A DNA stretch of 64,000 nt from Methylocaldum marinum (GCF_003584645.1 NZ_AP017928.1:5841501-5905500), one strand, 5' to 3'; shown: positions 24,586-34,220, counted from the first letter of the stretch. Notes: generated from the letters alone by a model not told the origin. A program made the numbers and translations.

Positions 24586-25959
24586 ATGGCTACCGTAATA
24601 ACGCCCAAGAAATCTTGTTCGGTCAATCCCTTGAAGATGAGCCAGCCGATTGGCAGCGCACTCGCCTTCATGGGTATCAAGAACTGCATGCCTTTGTTCC
24701 ACGGCTCGCAAGGCTGTACCTCGTTCGGACTGGTCTTGTTCGTGCGGCATTTCAAGGAGGCGATTCCCCTGCAGACCACGGCGATGAGTGAAGTCGCCAC
24801 GGTGCTCGGGGGACTCGAGAACGTGGAGCAGGCCGTAGTGACCATCGCTTCGCGGCAGAAGCCGTCCATCATCGGCATTTCGTCGACGGGGGTTACCGAA
24901 ACCAAGGGAGACGATGTAGATGCGTATATCAAGCTGATTCGGGAAAAACACCCGGAGCTGGACCCTATCAGCCTGGTCTATGTGTCGACGCCGGATTTCA
25001 AGGACGCGTTTCAGGACGGCTGGGCTAAAACCGTCACCAAACTCGTCGAACAATTGGTGGAGCCGATAAGCGCCGGCGCGCCCAGGCTTCCCAACCGGGT
25101 CAACCTGCTCCCGGGCGCTCATCTCACCCCGGGCGACATTGACGAAATTCGCGACATTCTGGAAGCCTTCGGTTTGGAAATGCTGGTGCTTCCGGATCTG
25201 TCCGGATCACTGGACGGCCATATTCCGGACGATTTCACACCGACCACGCTGGGGGGCATTTCCCTGGAGGAGATCGCGAGTCTGGGCCGGTCCGTTCATA
25301 CCATCGCGGTCGGGGAACAGATGCGCGATGCCGCTGTCGCCCTGGAATCGAAAACCGGGGTCCCGTACACGGTGTTCGATAGACTGACGGGGCTGGAGCC
25401 GAACGATCAGTTCATCAGCCTGTGCGTCCGCATCAGCGGCCGCCCGGTCCCGACCAAAATTCGGCGGCAGCGCGGCCAATTGGTCGATGCCATGCTCGAC
25501 GCCCATTTCCATTTCGGCGGCAAAAAAATCGCAATAGGCGCTGAACCCGATCTGTTGTGGGCCCTAAGCCAGTGGTCCCACGAACTCGGGGCGGAAACCG
25601 CCGCTGCTGTTACCACGACGTCGTCTCCGATGTTGCAGCGGATCGCGACCGACGAAGTCCTGATCGGCGACTTGGAAGATCTCGAGGCCCGCGCTGCCGG
25701 CTGTGATCTTCTGATGACCCATTCTCACGGACGACAAGCGGCGGAAAGGCTGAAGATTCCTTTCTACCGCATCGGTATCCCCATGTTCGATCGCCTTGGC
25801 GCCGCGCATCAGACGATTGTCGGATATCGCGGGACGCGCAATCTCACGTTCGAGATTGCCAATATGTTCATCGCCAACGGCCATGAGCCCACTCCGGAAA
25901 CCTGGTCCCTGCCCAAGGAGAACGAAAATGCTGGCACGGCGGCGGTTACGGCTCATTAA
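24586..25959 (+). CDS. nifN: FeMo-co scaffold subunit NifN
   Basis: A 457-residue NifK homologue that pairs with NifE. Visible are KSCSVNPLKMSQPIGSALA at the N-terminus, FHGSQGCTSFGLVLFVRHF with a cluster ligand, and TAMSEVATVLGGLENVEQA. The NifK third P-cluster ligand position (TTCMAEVIGDD in NifK) is replaced by ISSTGVTETKGDD, as expected for NifN. It starts 9 bp after nifE and ends 43 bp before nifX. Confidence 0.98.
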   Translation: MATVITPKKSCSVNPLKMSQPIGSALAFMGIKNCMPLFHGSQGCTSFGLVLFVRHFKEAIPLQTTAMSEVATVLGGLENVEQAVVTIASRQKPSIIGISSTGVTETKGDDVDAYIKLIREKHPELDPISLVYVSTPDFKDAFQDGWAKTVTKLVEQLVEPISAGAPRLPNRVNLLPGAHLTPGDIDEIRDILEAFGLEMLVLPDLSGSLDGHIPDDFTPTTLGGISLEEIASLGRSVHTIAVGEQMRDAAVALESKTGVPYTVFDRLTGLEPNDQFISLCVRISGRPVPTKIRRQRGQLVDAMLDAHFHFGGKKIAIGAEPDLLWALSQWSHELGAETAAAVTTTSSPMLQRIATDEVLIGDLEDLEARAAGCDLLMTHSHGRQAAERLKIPFYRIGIPMFDRLGAAHQTIVGYRGTRNLTFEIANMFIANGHEPTPETWSLPKENENAGTAAVTAH

Positions 25960-26002
25960 GCCCGAAGCTGTTTCAAACGAAACCTTTTATCGCGGAGGTA
26001 GC

Positions 26003-26425
26003 ATGAAGGTCGCATTCTCTACACAGGATCTGCAACGGGTCGATGCCCATTTCGGGTGGGCCAAAAATATCGCTATCTACGAATTGTCGGCCGAGGGCTA
26101 TCGCTTCCTCGAAGCCATTCAATTCGAAGGTGATTTGCAGGAGGACGGAAACGAAGACAAATTGGCTCCGAAGTTGGAAGCAGTCAAGGATTGCGCGATT
26201 CTCTACGTGGCCGCCATCGGCGGTTCCGGCGCGGCTAGGGTGGTGGCCCAAGGGATACATCCCATGAAGGTTCCCCAGCCCGAGCCCATTACCGATCTGT
26301 TGGACAAGCTCCAGCAAGTTCTAAAGGGCACTCCCCCGCCCTGGCTCCGAAAGGTGCTGGCGAAAGAAGGGAAGGGCCAGGAGCGCGAATTCGATTTTGA
26401 AGAAGAAGAGGTGGAACATGGCTGA
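26003..26425 (+). CDS. nifX: FeMo-co carrier protein NifX
   Basis: A 140-residue member of the NifX/NafY cofactor-binding fold: MKVAFSTQDLQRVDAHFGWA at the start, then a central ILYVAAIGGSGAARVVAQGIHP and a C-terminal helix region. NifX holds NifB-co and the VK cluster between NifB and NifEN. The ATG at 26003 with CGGAGG upstream is chosen over a longer open frame. The C-terminus is acidic (EFDFEEEEVEHG), and the gene overlaps the next by 8 bp. Confidence 0.95.
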   Translation: MKVAFSTQDLQRVDAHFGWAKNIAIYELSAEGYRFLEAIQFEGDLQEDGNEDKLAPKLEAVKDCAILYVAAIGGSGAARVVAQGIHPMKVPQPEPITDLLDKLQQVLKGTPPPWLRKVLAKEGKGQEREFDFEEEEVEHG

Positions 26426-26897
26426 AGCATTGGCAGTAAAAGCGGAGGGCGCGACGTCGCCCATGGAATCGAGCTTCGTCAAGGAATTGATCAAACAGTG
26501 GCGGGCTCAGGATTCTTACGGTACCTGGGACGGCAAGAGCGACGAAATGCTGCTCGAACCCTACATCCTCACCAAGGAAAAACGGCAAGCGCTTCCGATC
26601 GTCGGCGATCCCGATCCGGAAATCCTCTGGCGGCTCGAACTCTTCTACAACGCCGTCGGTCTCTCCATCGAGCGTGCGAGCGGCGTGATGGTGACGCCCA
26701 TGATGAAGATGTCGCACGAGGGTTTTGGTCGGATGGTTCTGATTGCCGGCAGACTGATCGTGGTGAACAAGCAGTTGCGGGATGTGCATCGTTTCGGATT
26801 TCCGTCGATGGAAAAGCTCGCAGAGGAAGGCGAAAAGCTGGTCAATGCGGGCGTCGACATGATCAATCGCTACTCTGAAGTGGCCAAGTACAGTTGA
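26418..26897 (+). CDS. NifX-associated nitrogen fixation protein (DUF269)
   Basis: A 159-residue protein of the family found directly after nifX in most diazotrophs. The family core is visible: FVKELIKQWRAQDSYGTWDG, LTKEKRQALPIVGDPDPEIL, and GRMVLIAGRLIVVNKQLRDVHRFGF spread over its second half. The molecular role is unknown; loss affects FeMo-co synthesis in some organisms. Translation is coupled to nifX by an 8-bp overlap. Confidence 0.93.
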   Translation: MAEALAVKAEGATSPMESSFVKELIKQWRAQDSYGTWDGKSDEMLLEPYILTKEKRQALPIVGDPDPEILWRLELFYNAVGLSIERASGVMVTPMMKMSHEGFGRMVLIAGRLIVVNKQLRDVHRFGFPSMEKLAEEGEKLVNAGVDMINRYSEVAKYS

Positions 26898-26930
26898 TTG
26901 TTCGTCACACGGTAATGCAATGAGGCACCC

Positions 26931-27119
26931 ATGACAGACGCAGAAGACCTTAAAGCCAGATTGAAGAAACTGAACGCCCAGGCGACGGCGCTGAAGATGG
27001 ATCTGCACGACTTGGCCGAAGATCTGCCCACGGGTTGGGAGAGAATTCGGGAAGTTGCGGAGAAGACCTACGAGGCCTATCGCGAACTGGACGAATTCCG
27101 CAAAACCAGCGCCGGTTAG
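26931..27119 (+). CDS. CCE_0567-family small metalloprotein
   Basis: A 62-residue, entirely helical protein with two antiparallel helices: LKARLKKLNAQATALKMDLHDLAED and WERIREVAEKTYEAYRELDEFR. It matches the small nif-cluster family named from cyanobacterial CCE_0567, in which helix-face Met/His/Glu residues can bind metal; the MDLHDLAE segment is the conserved core. It is located 9 bp before fdxB. The role in nitrogen fixation is not established. Confidence 0.9.
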   Translation: MTDAEDLKARLKKLNAQATALKMDLHDLAEDLPTGWERIREVAEKTYEAYRELDEFRKTSAG

Positions 27120-27128
27120 GAGTCTAAG

Positions 27129-27437
27129 ATGAGCGAATTCACGGTTACCCTTCCCGGGGGTAAGGTATGGACCCCCAAGTTCGTAGATGTCATCGACCAG
27201 GAAAAATGTATCGGCTGCGGCCGTTGCTACAAGGTTTGCGGACGCGAAGTCCTGGAGATGGTCGGTGTCAACGAAGACGGCGATATCGTCAAACTCAGCA
27301 CTGAAGATGAGGACGATGACGACGAATACGACAAGAAAGTCATGTCGATCGCGAATGTGGCAAACTGCGTAGGTTGCGAGGCTTGCGCCAAGATTTGTCC
27401 CAAGCAGTGCTATACGCACGAAGCGGTCGCAGCCTGA
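27129..27437 (+). CDS. fdxB: nif-specific ferredoxin III (2[4Fe-4S])
   Basis: A 102-residue ferredoxin with motifs C27-X2-C30-X2-C33-X3-C37 and C80-X2-C83-X2-C86-X3-C90-P. It carries the long acidic insert between them (STEDEDDDDEYDKK) that marks the nif-specific ferredoxin III family, plus an additional Cys94. It probably donates electrons in FeMo-co synthesis or to nitrogenase. It is tightly packed with neighbours (9 and 11 bp). Confidence 0.93.
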   Translation: MSEFTVTLPGGKVWTPKFVDVIDQEKCIGCGRCYKVCGREVLEMVGVNEDGDIVKLSTEDEDDDDEYDKKVMSIANVANCVGCEACAKICPKQCYTHEAVAA

Positions 27438-27448
27438 GGGTGTTCCCA

Positions 27449-28090
27449 ATGCGCCAGCCCAGTCCGAATCCGACATCTTCAGCCGCCAGCGCCGGTTTCT
27501 ATGACCCGCTCATGGCTTACGCACGGGATCCCGAGGATTCGGTGACCCTAACGTTCGTTTCGGCGATCGAGCTGGCGCGAAGCTCGTCCCGGCTCGGCGG
27601 ACGGCCTGCTTTCGGGCTGGACGAGGAGGCGTTCCGGGGGCTTCTGAACCGGTATTTTCCCGGTGCCGAGGATGTTTACCTGACGCCTGCCACGAAAGCA
27701 GCGCTCGCAGCGGCCAATCGCGGCCGTCGGATGGCGACCGACGAGTTCGAGGACCTCGTGGTACTGTTACTCGAACATCGCAGCGAGGATAGCGCCGAGA
27801 GCCGGTGGCTGGCCTATGCGATTGCAGCCTGCTGCATGGGCGATGACCATCTTTGGCAGGATATGGGCCTTCCGGATCGGCAGTCTCTGTCCGATCTCCT
27901 GGCGCGCCATTTCTCCACGCTGTTCGCCCGAAATACCGGCGGCATGCGCTGGAAAAAGTTTTTCTACAAGCAACTCTGCGAACGCGAGGGAGCCTTTGTT
28001 TGCCGATCTCCCAGCTGCGCGGAGTGCGTCGAATATTCCAATTGTTTCGGACCCGAGGAGGATAGTGCATGGCAACCGGCGAAGCGATGA
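27449..28090 (+). CDS. nifQ: Molybdenum donor protein NifQ
   Basis: A 213-residue protein with the NifQ signature C-X4-C-X2-C-X5-C near the C-terminus (CRSPSCAECVEYSNCFG), which binds an Fe-S cluster that can become Mo-Fe-S. Upstream family regions are ATDEFEDLVVLLLEHRS and HLWQDMGLPDRQSLSDLL. NifQ supplies Mo to NifEN/NifH for FeMo-co. The ATG at 27449 is chosen over a longer frame that overlaps fdxB. The end overlaps the ygfZ start by 22 bp. Confidence 0.95.
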   Translation: MRQPSPNPTSSAASAGFYDPLMAYARDPEDSVTLTFVSAIELARSSSRLGGRPAFGLDEEAFRGLLNRYFPGAEDVYLTPATKAALAAANRGRRMATDEFEDLVVLLLEHRSEDSAESRWLAYAIAACCMGDDHLWQDMGLPDRQSLSDLLARHFSTLFARNTGGMRWKKFFYKQLCEREGAFVCRSPSCAECVEYSNCFGPEEDSAWQPAKR

Positions 28091-29166
28091 CCGCAACTGG
28101 GAACGAAAAACCCTCTTCACCGCCCATCGCGGCCGAATGCGGTCTGCCCATGTCGTGGCGGTCCGTTCTCGAACAAGGCGGAGCCCACTTCGATGAATCC
28201 GGAGTCATCGATTTTGGGCAGTTGGACGCGGAACGGCGGCAAGCCGTGAGCGCGGACGTGATGGCGGATTTGTCGCACTATAGCCTGATCGAGGCAAAAG
28301 GCGAGGACGCACGGAAATTTCTGGCCAATCTATTCCCGGGAGACTTGCGGGTAGTATCCGCTGAAAAGGGGCTTTTCACCGCCTGGTGCGATGCCAAGGG
28401 AAGGGCTCAGGCCACCTTTTGGGTGTTCTTGCATGACCAAGCGTTTTACTTGCTTCTTCCGAAAGACATTGCGCAAAGCGTTTTATCGGGTTTGAAAAAA
28501 TACCTTCTCAGAGTCAAGGTTGCCCTTTCGGAAGCCGGCGATAGTCTCGCCCGGATCGGCTTGTCCGGTCCTAACATGGAGTCCCGTCTGACGGCTCTAA
28601 TCGGCGCGCCGCCGCCCGTCGAGGCTGGAGACGCACTGACTTTTGGCGAGTGCACCATTATGGCTATAGCCGGACAACCATTCCCGCGCTGGTTGGTTGT
28701 CGGCAGCGGAAAGGCCGTTGCCGACATTTGGCAGAGCCTGGTATCGGCGGTTCTTCCGGTGGGCCGGGAGGCATGGTCCGTGCTAGAGATTCTATCGGGT
28801 ATCCCGCTGTTGGTGCCTGAAACCGCGGGTGAATTCATACCGCAGATGCTGAATCTGGAAGACTTGGGCGGGATATGTTTCACCAAGGGTTGTTATCCCG
28901 GACAAGAGGTCATCGCGCGGCTGCACTACCGCGGCCAGTTGAAGCGCCGAGTCTATTTGGCTTATGTCGACAGCGATGCGGTTCCGGCTCCGGGCACGGT
29001 GCTTCGTCTCGAAGGCGCGACCGAAAGCGTCGGAAATGTTGTTTCCGCTGCGCGCCATCCGGACGGCCGCGTCGTCCTTCTCGGGGTGGTGAAGATCGAA
29101 GAAAAATCTCAAGGGAATGTCCGGCTGAACGAGGCGCAGGGGCCGGTGCTTCGCTTCGTCGAGTAA
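28069..29166 (+). CDS. ygfZ: Folate-binding Fe-S maintenance protein YgfZ
   Basis: A 365-residue GcvT-fold protein with the hallmark KGCYPGQEVIARLHYRG containing the conserved cysteine. YgfZ uses tetrahydrofolate and helps to repair or assemble certain Fe-S enzymes such as MiaB. An upstream GAGGAGG 7 bases before ATG 28069 supports this start; ATG 28087 with an ATGA overlap is a possible alternative. It follows nifQ directly, so it may be expressed with the nif operon, consistent with high Fe-S demand. The N-terminal 40 residues are additional to the E. coli form. Confidence 0.9.
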   Translation: MATGEAMTATGNEKPSSPPIAAECGLPMSWRSVLEQGGAHFDESGVIDFGQLDAERRQAVSADVMADLSHYSLIEAKGEDARKFLANLFPGDLRVVSAEKGLFTAWCDAKGRAQATFWVFLHDQAFYLLLPKDIAQSVLSGLKKYLLRVKVALSEAGDSLARIGLSGPNMESRLTALIGAPPPVEAGDALTFGECTIMAIAGQPFPRWLVVGSGKAVADIWQSLVSAVLPVGREAWSVLEILSGIPLLVPETAGEFIPQMLNLEDLGGICFTKGCYPGQEVIARLHYRGQLKRRVYLAYVDSDAVPAPGTVLRLEGATESVGNVVSAARHPDGRVVLLGVVKIEEKSQGNVRLNEAQGPVLRFVE

Positions 29167-29320
29167 TGGCGGGGCGGGTGAGGCGATATCCCGTCTTGAA
29201 CCGCCTAATGTGCCGAAAAGTGGCGTCAGAGCGGACGACCGCCCGATCCGCCCCATAGCGCTAAGCATTCAACTCGTCCATAGATAGCAAACAACCGATC
29301 GAAGAATAAGGGGAAACCTT

Positions 29321-29701
29321 ATGAGCAGCAGAATTCGCGAACTCAAAGTCGACGTTAAAACAGTCTATCTCGGAGAAGAAGCGGCTCGCGAAGGAGAGCG
29401 CTATGTCTTCGCTTACACTGTGACCATGGAAAACACCGGGAACGTGCCGGCGAAACTTCTGGGCCGGCGCTGGATCATCACCGATGCGAACGGAAAAACG
29501 ATCGAAGTGGTTGGCGAAGGGGTCGTGGGCGAACACCCTTATCTTCGCCCCGGAGAGGCGTTTCAATACACCAGCTCAGCCATGATCGAGACGCCCGTGG
29601 GCAGCATGCACGGCAGCTATCAATTGTTGGCCGACGACGGGGTACCGTTCGAAGCCCCGATCGCTCCGTTCCGTTTGGCGATTCCACGGACCCTACACTG
29701 A
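29321..29701 (+). CDS. apaG: ApaG protein
   Basis: A 126-residue protein of the ApaG fibronectin-III-like family: YVFAYTVTMENTGNVPAKLL, then RRWIITDANGKTIEVVGEGV, GEHPYLRPGEAFQYTS and PVGSMHGSYQLLADDG. The family is linked to Co2+/Mg2+ tolerance and Ap4A levels in enterics; the biochemical role is not settled. It precedes clpP by 24 bp. The 154-bp gap before it may hold its promoter. Confidence 0.95.
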   Translation: MSSRIRELKVDVKTVYLGEEAAREGERYVFAYTVTMENTGNVPAKLLGRRWIITDANGKTIEVVGEGVVGEHPYLRPGEAFQYTSSAMIETPVGSMHGSYQLLADDGVPFEAPIAPFRLAIPRTLH

Positions 29702-29725
29702 CGTGTATCCTGAAAGAGTACGAAC

Positions 29726-30364
29726 TTGATACATCTAACCGATCAAATTCAGGCCCCTTCTGCCGCCGGCGGATTAGTACCGATCGTCGTCGAACAATCT
29801 CCACGCGGCGAACGAGCATTCGATATTTATTCCATGCTCCTGAAGGAGCGGGTCATCTTTTTAGTCGGCCAGGTCGAGGATTACATGGCGAACCTGGTGA
29901 TCGCGCAGCTCCTGTTTCTGGAGGCCGAAAACCCGGACAAGGATATTCACCTTTATATCAACTCGCCGGGTGGATTGGTGACGGCGGGACTCGCGATCTA
30001 CGACACCATGCAATTCATCAAGCCGGATGTAAGCACCTTCTGTATCGGCCAGGCCGCGAGCATGGGCGCATTGCTTCTGGCTGGCGGAGCAACGGGAAAG
30101 CGTTACTCGCTGCCCCATTCCAGAATCATGATTCATCAGCCCTTGGGCGGCTTCAGGGGACAAGCCAGTGATATCGATATTCACGCCCGCGAGATACTTT
30201 TGCTCCGCGATCGCCTGAACCAGATACTCGCCAAACATACCGATCAGCCCATAGAGAAAATCCGGGGCGATACCGACCGGGATAATTTCATGAGCGGCGA
30301 CGATGCTTGCAAGTATGGCCTGATCGACGAGGTACTGACCCAGCGGAGTCGGCCTAGCGAGTAA
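29726..30364 (+). CDS. clpP: ATP-dependent Clp protease proteolytic subunit ClpP
   Basis: A serine protease subunit of 212 residues that forms two stacked heptameric rings and works with ClpX. Catalytic Ser is in GQAASMGALLL, His in RIMIHQPLGG, and Asp in the later DRDNF region. The reading frame has no ATG before the homology, so TTG at 29726 (MIHLTDQIQ) is taken as start with AAAGAG upstream; GTG codons further in (LVPIVVEQS) are alternatives. It heads clpP-clpX-lon. Confidence 0.96.
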   Translation: MIHLTDQIQAPSAAGGLVPIVVEQSPRGERAFDIYSMLLKERVIFLVGQVEDYMANLVIAQLLFLEAENPDKDIHLYINSPGGLVTAGLAIYDTMQFIKPDVSTFCIGQAASMGALLLAGGATGKRYSLPHSRIMIHQPLGGFRGQASDIDIHAREILLLRDRLNQILAKHTDQPIEKIRGDTDRDNFMSGDDACKYGLIDEVLTQRSRPSE

Positions 30365-30434
30365 CTTTTACGGCGGGCCGGAACCGGGCGCGGCGGGCAC
30401 GACCGAACAATCACCCAGCAAAGAGGTTAGAGCA

Positions 30435-31712
30435 ATGAGCGACGACAAAAACGGCAAGGACAAAAGCGGAAAGCTTCTGTACTGTTCATTTTGCGGAAAA
30501 ACCCAGCATGAGGTCAGGAAGCTTATTGCAGGTCCGGCGGTATTCGTTTGCGACGAATGCATCGAATTGTGCAACGACATCCTCCGCGAGGAATTGCTGG
30601 AAAACGGCTCCGACGGCGCCGACAAGCTGCCGACTCCCAAGGAAATCAAAGCCATCCTCGACGATTATGTGATTGGGCAGGAAAAGCCCAAGCGGACACT
30701 CGCGGTAGCGGTTTACAACCATTACAAGCGCCTCCGGTTCAAGTCGCGGGCCGGAAAAAACGATGTCGAACTGGCCAAGAGCAATATTCTTCTGATCGGA
30801 CCCACGGGTTCGGGCAAGACGCTACTGGCGGAAACACTTGCGCGAATCCTGAATGTGCCCTTCACGATAGCCGATGCCACCACGCTGACCGAGGCGGGTT
30901 ACGTCGGCGAGGATGTCGAAAACATCATTCAGAAGCTTTTGCAGAAATGCGATTACGATGTCGAAAAAGCGGAATCCGGCATCGTATACATCGACGAAAT
31001 CGACAAGATCTCCCGTAAATCCGCCAACCCGTCGATCACCCGCGACGTGTCGGGCGAGGGCGTACAGCAGGCTCTGCTGAAGCTGATCGAAGGCACGGTC
31101 GCGCTGATTCCTCCGCAGGGCGGGCGCAAACATCCGCAGCAGGAATTTCTGCAGGTCAACACCGCGAACATTCTGTTCATCTGCGGCGGCGCGTTCGCCG
31201 GTTTGGACAAAACCATACGGGCACGTTCGGAAAAGGGTGGCATCGGCTTTTCGGCGGAGGTCAAAAGCAAGGATGATCGTCGGAACGTGGGCGAGATCCT
31301 GGCTGGCGTGGAAGCGGAGGATTTGATTCGCTACGGGCTGATTCCGGAGTTCGTCGGGCGCCTGCCGGTGGTTGCCACCCTCGAGGAATTGGACGAGGAA
31401 GCTCTGATCAAGATTCTCACCGAACCCAAGAATGCTCTCGTCAAGCAGTATCAAAAATTGTTCGAGATGGAAGCTTGCGATCTCGACGTACAGCCGGATG
31501 CGTTGAGACTGATCGCCCAGAGAGCGATCGAACGCAAGACGGGTGCAAGAGGCCTTCGAACCATACTGGAGAACGTGCTGCTCGATACGATGTACGAGCT
31601 GCCGTCCAACGATATGGTTAGCAAGGTCGTCATCGACGAAAACGTGGTGCGCGAAAACAACCAGCCTTTCCTGGTCTATCGGACCGAAGAAAAGCAATGC
31701 GCGTCGGCGTAA
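30435..31712 (+). CDS. clpX: Clp protease ATPase subunit ClpX
   Basis: A 425-residue AAA+ unfoldase. The N-terminal zinc domain has CSFCGK and CDECIELC, the Walker A motif is GPTGSGKT, the Walker B is GIVYIDEIDKI, and the IGF-type loop for ClpP docking corresponds to KGGIGFSAEV. It feeds substrates to ClpP. A clear AAAGAGG ribosome-binding site precedes the ATG. Length and order are as in other gammaproteobacteria. Confidence 0.98.
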   Translation: MSDDKNGKDKSGKLLYCSFCGKTQHEVRKLIAGPAVFVCDECIELCNDILREELLENGSDGADKLPTPKEIKAILDDYVIGQEKPKRTLAVAVYNHYKRLRFKSRAGKNDVELAKSNILLIGPTGSGKTLLAETLARILNVPFTIADATTLTEAGYVGEDVENIIQKLLQKCDYDVEKAESGIVYIDEIDKISRKSANPSITRDVSGEGVQQALLKLIEGTVALIPPQGGRKHPQQEFLQVNTANILFICGGAFAGLDKTIRARSEKGGIGFSAEVKSKDDRRNVGEILAGVEAEDLIRYGLIPEFVGRLPVVATLEELDEEALIKILTEPKNALVKQYQKLFEMEACDLDVQPDALRLIAQRAIERKTGARGLRTILENVLLDTMYELPSNDMVSKVVIDENVVRENNQPFLVYRTEEKQCASA

Positions 31713-31753
31713 GCCGGCCCCTAGAATCTAGGCTTAATTTCGAGGGCTTTAAC

Positions 31754-34177
31754 GTGGAAAACGAATCGACCGAAAACGTTCATCCAGTGGGGAACCGGGT
31801 TCCAGTCCTGCCTTTGCGCGATGTCGTCATCTATCCGCACATGGTGGTCATCCTGTTCGTGGGGCGAGAGAAATCGATCGCGGCGCTGGACGAAGCAGTC
31901 CGCTCCGGGCAGCCGGTCTTCGCCGTGGCGCAGAAAGATCCCAAATGCGACGAACCGGAAGTCTCGGATCTGTACGGAATCGGTACACTGGCCAAGGTCG
32001 ATCAATTGTTCAAGCTGCCCGATGGTACCGTAAAAGCGACCATCAAGGGCATGACGCGTTGCCGAATCGGGGAATATCAGACGAACGAGAATTTCGACAC
32101 GGCCGTGGGTACGCCCATGGAAGAGAAAACCGACCTCAGCGTTGCCGAGATGGAAGCGCTCATGCGGATCGTGATCGGGGCTTTCGAGCAATATGTCAAG
32201 CTCGATCAGCAGATTCCACAGGAAACGGTGAGCACACTTCCGGAGATTTCCGATCCGGGGCGCCTGGCCGATACGATCGCGGGGCACATGTCGATAAAGC
32301 TGGAAGACAAGCAGATGCTGCTGGAGACAGTCGATATTTCCGCCCGTTTCGAAAAACTGATCGTGGCGATGGAGGGTGCGGTCGACATCATGGAGGTGGA
32401 AAAGCGCATCCGGGGCCGCGTCAAGCAGCAGGTGGAAGAGAATCAGCGCGAGTATTATCTGAACGAGCAGATGAAAGCCATTCGGAAGGAACTGGGCGAA
32501 CTGGGCGATGCGCCCGACGAGTTTGATCAGCTGGCGGATCAGATCGTCAAGGCGCGCATGCCGAAACCGGCCCGTACCAAGGCGGAATCGGAACTCGATA
32601 AGCTGCGCAGGATGTCGCCGATGTCGGCCGAAGCCACCGTGGTCAGGAACTACATCGATTGGATGGTCGATCTGCCCTGGAAAAAGCGAACCAAGGCCAG
32701 CATCGATTTGAAAAAGGCGGAAGCCCTGCTCGCGGCCGAACATTATGGTCTCGACAAGGTCAAGGAACGAATTCTCGAATATCTGGCGGTCCAGCAGCGC
32801 GCCGGTACACCGAAAGGACCGATACTCTGCCTGGTGGGGCCACCCGGGGTCGGCAAGACCTCTCTTGGCCAGTCCATCGCCCGCACCACCAACCGGAAAT
32901 ATGTCCGGATGGCCCTCGGCGGTGTACGGGACGAAGCCGAAATCCGCGGGCATCGGCGCACCTACATCGGCTCTCGTCCCGGGAAGGTTCTTCAGAACCT
33001 GGCCAAGGTGAAGACCCGCAATCCTCTCTTCCTTCTGGACGAAATCGACAAGATGGCGATGGACTCTCGCGGAGATCCCGCATCGGCCTTGCTCGAGGTG
33101 CTCGATCCCGAACAGAACCGCACCTTCAACGACCATTACCTGGAAGTCGATTTCGATTTGTCGCAGGTGATGTTCCTTGCCACGGCCAATACACTGAACA
33201 TCCCGGGTCCACTTCTGGACCGGATGGAAGTGATCCGCATCGCCGGTTATACCGACGATGAGAAAATCAACATTGCGTCGCGTTATCTCGTTCCCCGGCA
33301 AGTCGAGCGTAACGGGCTCCGGAAGAACGAAATTCAGATAACGGATTCGGCCTTGCAGTCCATCATCCGCCATTACACGCGCGAAGCGGGTGTGCGGAGC
33401 CTGGAGCGGGAAATCGCTACCATCTGCCGGAAAGTCGTCAAGAATATCCTGCTTAAGCCCAATGCCAAGAAATGTGTGGTCAACCACCATAACCTCGACG
33501 ATTTCCTGGGCGTGCCTCGTTACCGTTATGGCCGCGCCGAGGAGAGCGATCGGGTCGGGCAGGTGACCGGACTGGCCTGGACCGAGGTCGGCGGCGAACT
33601 GCTGACCATCGAGTCCGCGGTTCTGCCGGGTACCGGGCAGCAGATCTATACCGGACGTTTGGGCGAAGTCATGCAGGAGTCGATCCGCACTGCCATGACC
33701 GTCGCCCGGTCCCGTGCCATCGAGTTCGGCATCGCACCCGGCTTCTACCAATCCAGCGACTTACATATCCATGTGCCGGAGGGTGCAACGCCGAAGGACG
33801 GTCCCAGCGCCGGAATCGGAATGTGCACCGCCCTGGTTTCGGCCTTGAGCAATATTCCGGTTCGTTCGGATGTTGCCATGACCGGCGAGATTACGCTGCG
33901 CGGCGACGTGTTGCCCATCGGCGGCTTGAAGGAAAAGCTGCTGGCCGCCCATCGCGGCGGTATCAAGACGGTCGTGATTCCGTATGAAAACGAAAAGGAT
34001 TTGGTCGACGTTCCCAAGAACGTGAAGAAAGACCTGTCCATTCTTCCGGTTCGGCGGATCGACGAAGTGTTGGGCGCCGCACTACAGCGTCCGCCCGAAG
34101 CGCTGGAAACGGCACTGCCCATAGAGCAGGAGCGTGCCGCCCACGGTGTCGATAGCGGAGTAGCCGTCGCTCATTGA
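31754..34177 (+). CDS. lon: ATP-dependent protease Lon
   Basis: An 807-residue LonA protease. The N-terminal substrate domain opens with NRVPVLPLRDVVIYPHM, the Walker A motif is GPPGVGKTSLG, the Walker B FLLDEIDKM, and the catalytic dyad is Ser in DGPSAGIGM and Lys in GGLKEKLLAAHRGG. The start is taken as GTG 31754 with GAGG 8 bases upstream. An ATG at 31697 lies inside clpX and would add 19 residues without homology. The C-terminal tail of about 25 residues is longer than in E. coli (784). Confidence 0.97.
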   Translation: MENESTENVHPVGNRVPVLPLRDVVIYPHMVVILFVGREKSIAALDEAVRSGQPVFAVAQKDPKCDEPEVSDLYGIGTLAKVDQLFKLPDGTVKATIKGMTRCRIGEYQTNENFDTAVGTPMEEKTDLSVAEMEALMRIVIGAFEQYVKLDQQIPQETVSTLPEISDPGRLADTIAGHMSIKLEDKQMLLETVDISARFEKLIVAMEGAVDIMEVEKRIRGRVKQQVEENQREYYLNEQMKAIRKELGELGDAPDEFDQLADQIVKARMPKPARTKAESELDKLRRMSPMSAEATVVRNYIDWMVDLPWKKRTKASIDLKKAEALLAAEHYGLDKVKERILEYLAVQQRAGTPKGPILCLVGPPGVGKTSLGQSIARTTNRKYVRMALGGVRDEAEIRGHRRTYIGSRPGKVLQNLAKVKTRNPLFLLDEIDKMAMDSRGDPASALLEVLDPEQNRTFNDHYLEVDFDLSQVMFLATANTLNIPGPLLDRMEVIRIAGYTDDEKINIASRYLVPRQVERNGLRKNEIQITDSALQSIIRHYTREAGVRSLEREIATICRKVVKNILLKPNAKKCVVNHHNLDDFLGVPRYRYGRAEESDRVGQVTGLAWTEVGGELLTIESAVLPGTGQQIYTGRLGEVMQESIRTAMTVARSRAIEFGIAPGFYQSSDLHIHVPEGATPKDGPSAGIGMCTALVSALSNIPVRSDVAMTGEITLRGDVLPIGGLKEKLLAAHRGGIKTVVIPYENEKDLVDVPKNVKKDLSILPVRRIDEVLGAALQRPPEALETALPIEQERAAHGVDSGVAVAH

Positions 34178-34183
34178 GATTGA

Positions 34184-34199
34184 TGGACCGGCCCTTGCT
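34184..34199 (+). promoter_or_regulatory. Candidate sigma-54 promoter for nifF
   Basis: TGGACC-GGCCC-TTGCT has the required GG-N10-GC spacing and a perfect TTGC box but two changes in the -24 box. It starts just after the lon stop and would give a leader of about 170 bases containing two hairpins. No perfect TGT-N10-ACA site is seen upstream; a near match, TGT-N10-ACT, lies at 34068-34083 inside lon. Confidence 0.4.
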
Positions 34200-34220
34200 G
34201 CGAAGGGTGTCGTAAACGCT